DNA of 64,000 bases from Rathayibacter sp. VKM Ac-2804 (GCF_009866655.1 NZ_CP047420.1:310001-374000); one strand, 5' to 3'. Counted from the stretch's first letter, positions 17,557-26,600 are shown. Made by a program: numbers and translations. The notes: generated by a model not told the origin, from the letters alone.

Positions 17557-18000
17557 GCTGACGAGGGCGCCGGTGCGGGTGCGGGTGAAGAACGCGATCG
17601 GCATCTTCTGCACGTGGTTGAAGACGGCGGTGCGGAGGTCGAGGATGACCCCTTCGCCTATCCGCGCCGAGTACCAGCGCGTGACGAGCGAGACGCCGGC
17701 GTCGGCCACCGCGACGACCGCGATGACCACGGCGAGCTGCACGATCGTCCCGACCGCACCGCGGGCGACGATGGTGTCGACCACCCGCCCGGCGAGCACC
17801 GGCGTCGCGACAGCGAGGAACGCGCCGACGACGCTGAGGCCGATGAAGAGGAGGAGGCGGGCGCGGTAGGGGACCGCGAAGGTCATGATGCGGCGCACGG
17901 ACTCGCGGGACGTGCCGCGCGTGCCGGTTGTGGCGCTGGAGACCTTTTAGAGAGAGCTCCAGGCGACGCCTTCCGCGCTTGTCTGGGGGGAGATCCTTCG
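17557..18000 (-). pseudogene. Decayed 5' fragment of the ABC exporter gene
   Basis: This stretch aligns without indels to 12513-12956 at a constant offset of 5044 bases, with scattered substitutions. It covers the promoter-proximal leader and the first about 140 codons of the exporter at 11037-12938. Both candidate start codons are destroyed (CAT to CGC and to TTG on the plus strand), and a TAA has arisen in the early frame (from CTTTTA near 17944). It is a dead duplicate in the same orientation, a direct repeat bounding the 12956-17556 segment. Confidence 0.9.
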
Positions 18001-18303
18001 GTGGGGATGAGAGAGGTGCTCGAACTACGAATTACGATGCCGACAGTGGCTGGAGGTTTTGCCAATCTCGAGACGGCCAGCGACAAATGCGGCGGTGGTG
18101 TTTGGGGCGGAGCGGCGAGTGACCCATGGACACGACCACGTACTGCTCTAAGTGGGCCCGTTCAATGCTCGATCGCGCGCAACAGGAACTGGCCGTCTTC
18201 ACCACGCAGTTCAAGGAGTAACAAAGGCAGGAGGGGCACGGTAACCGAGAGGACTGTGGCTTCTGCCCCGCATACGCCGGTCAGATCAGGACCACGAGAC
18301 GTG
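18001..18303. other. Intergenic spacer, nothing recognised
   Basis: About 300 bases between the exporter fragment and the end of the DUF7002 gene. I see no supported gene, terminator or repeat. Confidence 0.4.
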
Positions 18304-18969
18304 TCAGCGCAAAGAGTACTCACCGAGTTCTTCGAGCCCCTGCATCCGGCGAACTGACACAACATGATCCGCTATGTCTGGGACTCCGCCGGTGACCGCG
18401 AGTTCGACAATGGCATTAACTGGTCCTCGCGCACGTCGCCGGGCCGCGTAGTCGTAGTCAGCGATCGGCAGGAACGTATTCGAACCGCGCGGTGTCGCGG
18501 TCGGATACAGGGCGGCACCGGAGTTGATGGGCGAGAGTCGAACACGCTGCACCGCCGACTCCAGCAAACTCCTTGTGTCCACCGTCAGAACGTCTTGGAC
18601 ACTGTCCCGGTACCTGCGCGCAGTCAACAGACCGGCGAGCTTGTCCGGGTGGAGCCAGAAGAAGACCCGCTCGTTGAGGATATCCAGCCAACCCTGCACC
18701 GACACATCGATGAGCTTCGGCTCCAGGTGCGTCAAGTTGAGCGGACCCTGGTCGCGGACGACAACGTCGCCGAGCTGCGGATGCAGGATGTGAACGGACG
18801 TCGCGCGCCGCTGGTCGAGCAGCTCCGACCTCTCCTCCTCGTTCAGGTCAGACGACTCCACGATGGTCCGCGTAGGAAGGAGCCCGTGCTGTGCTATCGC
18901 TGGCCAACTGCCCGCCTCAGCCATGTGGAACAGCTGTGGATGCAGCTCGATGAGATGCTCAAGATCCAT
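18304..18969 (-). CDS. DUF7002 family protein, possible ADP-ribosyltransferase-like fold
   Basis: A 221-residue protein. It carries the DUF7002-type motifs FHMAEAGSWPAIAQHGLLPT (residues about 14-33), RVFFWLHPDKLAGLL (about 100-114) and VLTVDTRSLLE, and a late GSNTFLPIADYDY. The H-x-S/T...I-x-x-HGL and F(Y/W)F spacing resembles DarT-like or RNA 2'-phosphotransferase-like NAD-using folds; that is inference, and the family is otherwise uncharacterised. The ATG comes 3 bases after the TAA of the kinase-PurZ gene, so the two are co-translated. In this operon it may act on a nucleotide or nucleic-acid product, or serve as an effector. Confidence 0.75.
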   Translation of the reverse strand: MDLEHLIELHPQLFHMAEAGSWPAIAQHGLLPTRTIVESSDLNEEERSELLDQRRATSVHILHPQLGDVVVRDQGPLNLTHLEPKLIDVSVQGWLDILNERVFFWLHPDKLAGLLTARRYRDSVQDVLTVDTRSLLESAVQRVRLSPINSGAALYPTATPRGSNTFLPIADYDYAARRRARGPVNAIVELAVTGGVPDIADHVVSVRRMQGLEELGEYSLR

Positions 18970-18972
18970 GAG

Positions 18973-20649
18973 TTACCACTCTCTTCGGTCGATCAGGGCG
19001 CGGTTATCGAATCCTGTTGCAATCAACGACACTGGGGCGCCGCCGACCCGAGACACTTCCTCGACGAATCGGATGGTGTCGTCCGTCAGCTGGTCGAACC
19101 GGCGAGCGTGCAGGTTCTCAGCGCTGAGGTAGTCGGCGAAGGTCAACGCGATGTCTGTAGTGCCATTTAGTTCGGATGCGCGACGCAGGAGGTTCCAGTC
19201 GAACTCCGCAACCCGTCGTTTGCTGCCGCTGACGGATCCTCGCTCGGTGGCGCGCAGTCCTTCTTCGTCGAGGCCGGAGCGCTCAGCAATATCGCTCCAG
19301 TTTATCTCCGCACCCATCACACCTGACGTCGACGCGGACGTCGGCGGGTCACCGACGCGGATGGGGTACGTGCGCACAACCATGACCACTTTGCGGAGCC
19401 GGTGCGGCCCGATACCCGCCTCGGACAGACATGCGGCAGTTGTCGTGTCCCGGCTAGTCACCCAGGGGTAGAAGCCATGGAACAGGCTCAGAAGTGTGCC
19501 CTGCGTCCCTTCAAGCATTACTTTCTTGCCGTCGCGGAACGCTGCCTCGATGATGTCTGCGGTCGAACGGACATAAGCGGTGAGTTCCGTGACGTCCCTG
19601 GCCAGCCGAACGTTCGGGCTAGCACCCCCATGCCGTCCCATGATGCGACGTGCCGCGGCTGCGCCTCCGCCTTTTCCGGTCGACGCGATGGTTCTGACCA
19701 GCTCGGCTTCCTTCTCGAGGTCCTCGGGTTCAATAATCATCGCCTGCGGGTCGATCGACAGCCGCTCGGAGTCGACGGAACAAGCCGCGATTTCGTCCAT
19801 CAGGACCGTGAGGTCCAGGGTCGCACCGGGCCCAATGACAAGCTTGGCGCTCGGGTTCGCGAGGGTGCCTGAGGGCAGCAGCCGGTGAGTGTACGGCGGC
19901 GTCGTGGGGACCTTGTGTCCAGCGTTCGGGCCGCCGACTCGCATCAGCAGGTCGTACTCGTTTGCGAGATGGTAGGCGATGTTGCCCTTCCCTTCGCTGC
20001 CGTACTGACCGCCGATGAAGACATCGACCAGTCGGTCTGCAAGCGAGGGAAAGAGACTCAACGCCGCAGTCGCTCGCGCGAGGACGTCTAGCTCGGAGCA
20101 CCGGTAGGTGTCAATGGTGATATCCGCGTCGCTTGTGAGGGTGACGACCTTCGCTTCGGTGGGGTCTTCGGCAACGTCCTGATAGCTCCTGAGTTCGGTG
20201 AAGCCGCTGTCGTGACGGTTGCGGTACCGCTTCGTGAGCACCGATTCCGGAGCGTGCACGTGAATGTGGGTTACGGCCGCGGGGAAGGCGTCTCGCAACG
20301 CGTCAACCTGCCCGAGGGTGCGAACAGCATCGACGATGAGAAGTTCGCCTCGCGCTCCTCCTTCACCTACGAACTTCGCGACCTGGTCCGCGACCCACTG
20401 CTCGTCGGTGTCGCGGTCAAGCTGCTCACCGAACTTCTGCATCGCGCGACGTTCGGGTTCCAGGGCAATTCCCAGGCCCGCTGCCGCATCTGCCATCAAG
20501 TCCTGCGTTCGGATATGAACGGCGTTGAACTTCGCCGCCAGGCTGCGAGCCAGGGTTGTCTTGCCAGATCCGACCGGCCCGCTCAGGGCAACGATGCGTG
20601 GTTTGGCCTGGACGTCGCCGTCGTCCGGGTCGGGAAGCATTGCACTCAT
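18973..20649 (-). CDS. P-loop kinase fused to PurZ-like adenylosuccinate synthetase
   Basis: A 558-residue fusion; ATG 20649 follows AGGGGAT. Residues about 18-200 are a P-loop nucleotide-kinase-like domain (Walker A GPVGSGKT at 24-31; IVDAVRTLGQVDALRD at 105-120, like DGIR motifs of dNMP and dephospho-CoA kinases). Residues about 206-558 are an adenylosuccinate synthetase of only about 350 residues, against about 430 for bacterial PurA. The loop reads GGQYGSEGKGN (213-223): Ser218 replaces the PurA catalytic Asp (Asp13 in E. coli), as in phage PurZ, which joins Asp to dGMP to make the 2-aminoadenine precursor. NAGHK (242-246), STGKGGG, LEGTQGTLLSLF and TSRDTT are kept. The GC content is lower than that of core genes. 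Confidence 0.88.
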   Translation of the reverse strand: MSAMLPDPDDGDVQAKPRIVALSGPVGSGKTTLARSLAAKFNAVHIRTQDLMADAAAGLGIALEPERRAMQKFGEQLDRDTDEQWVADQVAKFVGEGGARGELLIVDAVRTLGQVDALRDAFPAAVTHIHVHAPESVLTKRYRNRHDSGFTELRSYQDVAEDPTEAKVVTLTSDADITIDTYRCSELDVLARATAALSLFPSLADRLVDVFIGGQYGSEGKGNIAYHLANEYDLLMRVGGPNAGHKVPTTPPYTHRLLPSGTLANPSAKLVIGPGATLDLTVLMDEIAACSVDSERLSIDPQAMIIEPEDLEKEAELVRTIASTGKGGGAAAARRIMGRHGGASPNVRLARDVTELTAYVRSTADIIEAAFRDGKKVMLEGTQGTLLSLFHGFYPWVTSRDTTTAACLSEAGIGPHRLRKVVMVVRTYPIRVGDPPTSASTSGVMGAEINWSDIAERSGLDEEGLRATERGSVSGSKRRVAEFDWNLLRRASELNGTTDIALTFADYLSAENLHARRFDQLTDDTIRFVEEVSRVGGAPVSLIATGFDNRALIDRREW

Positions 20650-20827
20650 ACCAAATCCCCTAGCGTTCCGGCGGAAATGCTCAGTTTCAGCGAGGGGCTG
20701 GGCGTGGCATTGCTCGCGGCTTGCAGCGGATCTCTCCGTAATGCCATCGCACACACAAAGGTGTTAGTCCACTGACGTTCGTCCACGGACTCACATTAGA
20801 GGGAATTGAGGACGCGTCGGCAAGTGT

Positions 20828-21349
20828 TCAGTCGAGAAAAAGAGGCGGCTGGTCGAGGAGGACGCGGCGGACATCTGGCGCCACATACGACGGCGGCTTG
20901 AGCACCTTGCCGTCCTCCCGGAGTACCGGTCCGCCGTCGGGCCCAAGTTTGCTCATGTTCGCACGGTGCACCTCGCGGAGGACAGCGTCAAGATCGATGC
21001 CGTACGTCAGCGCTGCACCGTACGCGACGTACACGATGTCTCCGAGTGCGTCAGCTACAGCAACGACGTCCTGGCGGGCAACGGCGTCCTTGAACTCTTC
21101 GAATTCCTCTCGAAGCAGCTCCACGCGCAGCGCACCGAGCTGCGTGTCGACTTGCTGCTGAGGGGTGCGTTCCAGGGGCAGGTCGAAGGACATATGAAAC
21201 TCGGCGACAGACTGCATCGCGCGGCTCACGCCGTTGCTCCGCTTCGGGCGGCGGGTGAGAAGCTTCGGCGGGAGGCCGAGATCGAACTCGAGCTGCTTCG
21301 TCGACGCTGAAACGTCAACTTCCGCGACGAGTTCGATTGCCAATCCCAT
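20828..21349 (-). CDS. MazG-like nucleotide pyrophosphohydrolase
   Basis: A 173-residue all-alpha NTP pyrophosphatase. The metal motif EEFEE (81-85) is followed by DALGD (100-104), an ExxE...D/ExxD arrangement. The tail SKLGPDGGPVLREDGKVLK is typical of this MazG/HisE-like subfamily. Such enzymes cut (d)NTP to (d)NMP and PPi. In Z-genome phages a MazG homologue (MazZ) turns dGTP into dGMP for PurZ, so position and order match that pathway here. ATG 21349 was chosen (MGLAI); the upstream extension has no MazG similarity. 178 bases separate it from the kinase-PurZ start, so a shared promoter or a second promoter is possible. Confidence 0.88.
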   Translation of the reverse strand: MGLAIELVAEVDVSASTKQLEFDLGLPPKLLTRRPKRSNGVSRAMQSVAEFHMSFDLPLERTPQQQVDTQLGALRVELLREEFEEFKDAVARQDVVAVADALGDIVYVAYGAALTYGIDLDAVLREVHRANMSKLGPDGGPVLREDGKVLKPPSYVAPDVRRVLLDQPPLFLD

Positions 21350-21569
21350 GGTGGAATCATCCCACAGCGGTGTTGACCGTGATCTCCTCATCTGCTGGAA
21401 CCGGGGGTCGTGCCGGTCACCGATTCCGTGGTCGGGTAGCTGGTGATGCCGACCGCGCAGCCGCTCTGTAGGGGCGATCGGTAGCGACGGTGCACGCTCC
21501 ACCGTGCCGCTCCGACGCACGTCAAGCCGAGTTGAGCCGGCGATGGTGATTGGCAGCGAAGCGCACTAC

Positions 21570-21787
21570 GACTCCAGGTCGCCCGGGTCCGGGACGGCTG
21601 GGTCAAGCGAGCGGAGGACGTTCTGGGTGGAGACGATGGCGGGCGTCTAGGAGTGGCCGGTGATGAAGGCGGTGGTGATGAGTGCCCCGTCGCCGAGGCG
21701 GGCTCGGCTGGGGGTGTCGGGCAGCGGCCAGTGCTGCAAGTTTTCGCCGTCGGCACCGGTCGGCGCGGCCTCGAAGGTGGCCAGCGG
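21570..21787 (-). pseudogene. Remnant of the beta-propeller-like gene (middle part)
   Basis: It aligns with 28676-28892, the middle of the intact gene at 28200-29234. Shared stretches include actccag-gtcgcccgggtccgg and gtgatgagtgccccgtcgccg, with many substitutions and an in-frame stop (tctag region). It lies just upstream of the MazG gene and marks the right edge of the MazG-kinase/PurZ-DUF7002 cassette. Confidence 0.8.
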
Positions 21788-22004
21788 AGCCGCGCGAAAG
21801 TGGGCTGGCGACGACCGGACACTTCCTCTCCGCACGCGGCAGGCACTCGCTGATTCTGTTGCAATCTAGGTTTTGGGTGAGGAGGACTTCAGTCCTGCGT
21901 AGTTCGACTCATTTCCAGAAGCCAACCTCCGCGGTTGCTGCAAGTCCTGCCATGCTTCCCGCGCGGTGCGCTCTGCAGCGCCCCTGGAATGCACGGAGAC
22001 AGTC

Positions 22005-24801
22005 ATGCCTCGCTCTGCCCGCCTGTTCTCCCTCGCCCTCTCGGCGCTTCTGGTCGGCGGCATGGTCGCCGTCGCGCCGAGCGCCGTGGCTGAGACGGCC
22101 GCCCCGCTCAACTCTTCTATCGAGCCGGCGCCGCACGATCGCCCACCCGTCAAGACGCCAGCCGGCCCGAAGGTGCATGGTCGCCGTCGCGTCGAGCGCC
22201 GTGTCCGAGACCGCCGCCCCGCTCAACTCGTCCATTGAGCCGGCGCCGCACGATCGCCCGCCGGTCAAGACGTCTAACGGCCCGAAGGCGAACTCGGAGT
22301 CGCCTCAGGCTCGAGTCGCCGCCGGCCCTCCGGTGAACGACAGCATGGCCTCGGCGACCGTGATCCCGGCACTCCCGTTCGTCACCTCCAGCGCTCCTTA
22401 CTACGGCGCCACGCTCGAGGCGAACGAACTGACGTCCTGTCGGACGACCGACCCCGACCACAGCGACTACTACTCCGACGTCACCGAGTCCGTGTGGTTC
22501 CGCTACACCGCGACGGCCCGACAGACGCTGACCCTTCAGGGCCACGTCGGCGACAAATACTCGGCGGTCAACGCCTACCCGGCTGGCGAGCTCGCCGAGC
22601 TCAACCGCGTCGCCTGCGTGGAGACCGAGTTCCGCGAGACCAACTATCTGCAGGTCGAGACCGGGAAGACCTACTACTTCCAGGTCGGTGTCGCCTTCGG
22701 CTGGTACTCGGGAGACGACGACCCCGCCACCCCGAGCGACCTCGTCCACCTGAGCATCACCGCGAGCCCTCCTGTCGCCGGGACCACCGTCGGTTCCGCG
22801 ACGGCCATCGCTTCGTTGCCCGCGTCCATCTCAGCCTCGAACGCTCAAGTCGATTCGAACTGGTACACCCCCTACGACTCCTGCTCGAAGATCGAAGTGA
22901 TGAGCGGCAGCGTCTGGTACCGCTATCGGGCGCCGGTGACTCAGAACGTGCAGGTCGACCTGCGACAGAGCGAGCGCGGGCAGGCCTTCATCGTCTACAG
23001 CTCCGACGGCGCGAATCCCACGTATGTGGAGACCTGCCCCCGGCCCAACGGCGAGTCGGACTACAACGGCACTCCGGCTCTGGATCACTTCACCGCGGAG
23101 GCGAACCGGACGTACTTCATCCAGGTCGCGAGCAGCCATTCGAGCGGCAGCGCATACACGTTGAAGCTCGCGGCCGTTTTCGGAGTTTTCGCGACCGCCG
23201 TTCCCATCATCACCGGCACGGCAGCGGTCGGGGGAGAACTGACGGTCGAGGCGCCGGCGTGGACGCCCGAGCCCAGCTACTACCAGTACCAGTGGTTCCG
23301 CAACGGCACCCGCATCGATTCCGCGTACAACGCGACCTATCGGCCGACGGCCGAGGATGCGGGCACCACGCTCACCGCCTCGGTCACGGGCGGCCGCACC
23401 GGCTACGTCTCCGCGACGACCACGAGCGCCCCGGTCACCATCGCCGCGCCGCTTCTCACCCTCATGCCCACCCCGACGGTGTCGGGCACCACCACCGTGG
23501 GCTCGACGCTCACCGCGAACCCGGGTACCTGGGATGCCGGTGTCACCCTGAGCTACCAGTGGAAGAAGAACAACGGCACCTCCATCTCGGGCGCAACGGC
23601 GAAGACGTACGTCCTCCGACCTGCCGACGCCGGCGCGACGCTGACCGTCTCGGTGACGGGTACCAAGTCGGGCTACTCCCCGGCGACGAAGACCAGTGCC
23701 ACCACCGCGATCATCACGAACACGGCTGCGATCACCGGTCCGACCCCGACGATCACAGGGACCGCGACGGTCGGGCAGAAGCTGACCGCCGTCGCGGGGA
23801 CGTGGAGCCCCGCTCCCGTCACCCTCGCGTACCAGTGGAAGCGCGCGGGCGTCGCCATCACTGGGGCGACCGCCTCGACCTACACTCTGGTCGCCGCGGA
23901 CGCCGGCGCAGCGGTGACCGTCTCCGTGACCGGCACCAAGACCGGCTACGCGAGTACGACGAAGACGAGCGCGGCAATCACCGTCAAGGCTGCTCTCCAG
24001 ACGCTGATGCCGACGCCGACCATCACCGAGACCAAGACCGTCGGCGCGACGCTCACCGCCGCAACGGGCACCTGGGACGCGGGGACGACGCTCACCTATC
24101 AGTGGAAGAAGAACGGCGGCGCGTACATCACCGGCGCGACCGCGAAGACCTACGTCCTCAAGGGCAGTGACGCCGGCGCGACCCTCACCGTCTCCGTGAC
24201 GTCGACCAAGCCGGGCTATTCACCCGCGACCAAGACCAGCGCCACCACGGCCGCGATCGCCACGGGCACGCTGACGTCGGCGACTCCGACCATCACGGGC
24301 ACGGCGGCCGCCGGTCAGACGCTCACCGCAGCCCCGGGGGCGTGGGGCCCGAGCCCCGTGACCTACGCCTACCAGTGGAAGCGCGGCACGACCGTGATCT
24401 CCGGCGCGACCGGAGCGACGTACACGGCCACCGCCTCCGACGTCGGCGCGAGCCTGACCGTCACCGTCACCGGATCCAAGACCGGGTACACGAGCGTGAC
24501 GAAGTCCAGCGCGGCGAAGGTGATCGCCAAGGGCATTCTCACTGCGCCGACCCCGACCGTCACGGGTACGAAAAAGGTCTGCTCTACCCTGACGGCCGTC
24601 GGCGGCACCTGGGGCCCGGCTCCTGTCTCGCTGAGCTACCAGTGGTACCGCTCGGGCACGCTGATCAGTGGCGCGACTACAGGTGCGTACAAGCTGGTCA
24701 CTGCTGACAAGGGGAAGACCATCACCGTGAAGGTGACCGGGACGAAGACGGGCTACACCACCACCGCGAAGACGAGTGCGGCGACGGCGGCCATCGGCTG
24801 A
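22005..24801 (+). pseudogene. Secreted Ig-repeat protein, frame broken by a 115-bp duplication
   Basis: ATG 22005 opens a signal peptide (MPRSARLFSLALSALLVGG) that runs out of frame at 22238. The large downstream frame (22177-24801, 874 residues) carries the body: two PPC-like beta domains (about 22330-23180) and six Ig-like repeats of about 85 residues (motifs YQWKK/YQWKR, SVTGTKTGY, TKTSA) to the end. The break is a 115-bp direct duplication (22062 against 22177); removing one copy joins signal and body. GTG/ATG use at 22177 alone would give a protein without an export signal. No LPXTG or anchor is seen. Probably a surface or secreted adhesin-like protein. Confidence 0.85.
22062..22291 (+). 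repeat. 115-bp imperfect tandem duplication
   Basis: Copies 22062-22176 and 22177-22291 both begin atggtcgccgtcgcg and include gccccgctcaactc and gagccggcgccgcacgatcg. They differ at roughly one base in ten. The 115-bp period is not a multiple of three. Confidence 0.9.
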
Positions 24802-25043
24802 TCCATACGGCCGTGGCGTCCTCGCCCGTGCTCAGGAGTTCCTGACAGTTCTCCGTCTTCGACCGTGTGCTCGTGCGCAGCAGCTCGTCCTTCGCCGCTG
24901 AAGGAGTGGACTGCAGCAGACCGATGGCAACCCGCTCACCGAGGGGGGCGGTCGGCGACTGCCGCGGCCTCACCTGAGACAGCAGATGACCACTCGAGGC
25001 CCGCATCGGAGGGAAGGGGTGGGGCGGTGAAACGTCCTGTCCA
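24802..25043. other. Intergenic region after the Ig-repeat gene
   Basis: About 240 bases between convergent genes. No gene, clear hairpin or repeat is recognised. Confidence 0.4.
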
Positions 25044-25475
25044 TCAGTCACGGTCGAGCGCGGAGAGGCGCAATACCTCTGCTTCTCTCTCGACCCTCTC
25101 GCTGATGTCCAACGTCGGTTCACCAATGCACCGGATGATCCGCTTGGAAGCATGATCCACCTCTGGGTAGCCGGGTATGGCGACCGGGCTCGTGGTGTAG
25201 CCCGCCTCCCTCTCGCGCTTGGAGACCTCGCCCATGCGAGGGTGCAGATACCACGCGTGAACCGCGTAGAGGATGGCGGCGACCGCGCCGAAGGACAGGC
25301 AAACCCAGGGCGCTTCGTTCCAGAAGATCATTCCGGCGAATGCCGTCATGGCGCTCGCCGCAATCATGCCGTAGACGACATTCTTCGACATGCGGTGATA
25401 CCAGGAAAAAGGCTTTCCATCGATCACGCGATGCTCGGAATACAGGTCGTCTCCCGGAGGCGTCAGGTCGCTCAC
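25044..25475 (-). CDS. Small membrane protein of unknown function
   Basis: A 143-residue protein. The start is MSDLTPPGD. Two membrane helices (about residues 33-55 and 57-75) form a hairpin, followed by a polar C-terminal tail of about 65 residues, probably cytoplasmic. No family recognised. It sits alone on the minus strand within the mosaic island. Confidence 0.6.
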   Translation of the reverse strand: MSDLTPPGDDLYSEHRVIDGKPFSWYHRMSKNVVYGMIAASAMTAFAGMIFWNEAPWVCLSFGAVAAILYAVHAWYLHPRMGEVSKREREAGYTTSPVAIPGYPEVDHASKRIIRCIGEPTLDISERVEREAEVLRLSALDRD

Positions 25476-26076
25476 GAGACATGCCTCCTACCATCCTCAA
25501 CTTGCAGTGACATCACCGTTCCTACCGCAGCCGTCTCGGAATCCTCGTGCTGGTGGGACAGCTTGCGATGCCGATCATCGCGAAGATCGAGTGACGAAGA
25601 CGGCTTTGCGAGGACCATCCTCGAAGCAGGTCGACCTTCTCCGGACTTTCGCTCTCGGGCATCTGCACGTCCTGGTGAATCGAGTGCACGACTGCCGGTC
25701 GTGCCTATCGGGCCGAGAGGCTGGGCCTTCTGGCTCCGACTGTCATGACAACGTCCGTCATGACTGCGACCAGCCGGGCGGCACGCGGTGCCGGAGAAGG
25801 ACCGTCTCTGAAGGGGTGTGCACCGGCAGAGGCAGATGCCGATGATCCGGAGGAGCGGACTGCGCTTGCCCTCCGAGAGTGCTCGATCCGAGCGAGGACG
25901 GCGATGGCGGCGCGGCAAGTGGCGCGCGACACCCGCTCGATTGACAGCCGAGGGTGGTCCCCGAGCCTCCCCGGGAGCGCAGGCACTCAGGTCGAGTCGC
26001 TCCTCAGGAAGAGTCGCTCCTCAGGAGGAGTCGCTCCTCAGGAGGAGTCGCTCCTCAGGAGGAGTGGGGCTTCGCG
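25476..26076. other. Gene-poor spacer with a short VNTR
   Basis: About 600 bases with no supported gene; open frames here are shadows without ribosome sites or domain similarity. The only structure seen is the 17-bp tandem array at 25994-26061. Confidence 0.45.
25994..26061 (+). repeat. Four tandem copies of a 17-bp unit
   Basis: Units GAGTCGCTCCTCAGGAG (first copy ends in A) occur at 25994, 26011, 26028 and 26045 with no spacers. A further partial GAGT follows. It abuts the truncated beta-propeller gene. Confidence 0.95.
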
Positions 26077-26526
26077 TCAGCCACGCACGATCGACGGCGA
26101 CCACGCGTGCTCGAGATACAGCTCGGGCCCACCCGAGCCGTCGGCCGGGATCGACCAGACGTCTGTGTCGCCCGCTGCGCCCTCGCGGGGGAGGCCGTAG
26201 AGGAGGGTGCCGTCGTCGAGCCACGCGACTTGATTGTCCACGCTCCGCTCCTCCGGCAGCACCGTCTCCACATCCGAGGCCAGATCGAGCACCGCGATCC
26301 GCCAGTCCGGCACTCCGTCCCCGACGTCCTTCTTGTACGCGACCCGCGTCTCGTCCGGCGAGAGCGACGGGCACTCCGCCGTGTCGTGGATCGCGGTCAT
26401 CGTCCGCGCCGACATGCTCCCGCGCACCAGCCACGTCCGCGACCCCGACGCCGCGGTCGCATAGAAGGTGTCCCCGTCGTCGGCGAAGGTGACCCCCCAC
26501 AGGTTCCGGTCCGCAGCCGTTGACAT
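26077..26526 (-). pseudogene. Truncated 3' copy of the beta-propeller-like gene
   Basis: The frame encodes the C-terminal about 147 residues of the protein at 28200-29234, starting at TAADRNLWGVTFADDGDTFY, and is about 90 percent alike. The N-terminal signal and first half are missing; sequence beyond 26526 is unrelated. A chance ATG precedes the homology, but no signal sequence remains. It is one of three copies in the window. Confidence 0.85.
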
Positions 26527-26551
26527 GGCGGGCGGGAAGTAGCCCTGTATA

Positions 26552-26600
26552 AAAAACTGAAGAAGCCCGAGCCGCTTAGTAGCGACTCGGGCTTCTTACT
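26552..26600 (-). terminator. Rho-independent terminator
   Basis: On the minus strand the hairpin arms aagaagcccgag and ctcgggcttctt are followed by CAG and a run of six T. It ends the transcript of the secreted peptide gene at 26614-26970. Confidence 0.9.

Noticed and set aside
17509..18357. 282-codon plus-strand frame over the exporter remnant
   Set aside because: It is the antisense reading of the decayed exporter copy, like the false frame over the intact copy.
18973..20649. Housekeeping adenylosuccinate synthetase (purA)
   Set aside because: It is about 80 residues shorter in the synthetase part, lacks the catalytic Asp, is fused to a kinase and lies in an accessory island; the real purA is expected elsewhere.
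21682..22176. N-terminal extension of the Ig-repeat protein from 21682
   Set aside because: It is Arg/Ser/Pro-rich, overlaps the decayed propeller remnant, and the true signal peptide lies in another frame at 22005.
25994..26061. CRISPR array
   Set aside because: Units are only 17 bp, directly abutting without spacers, and no cas genes are present.
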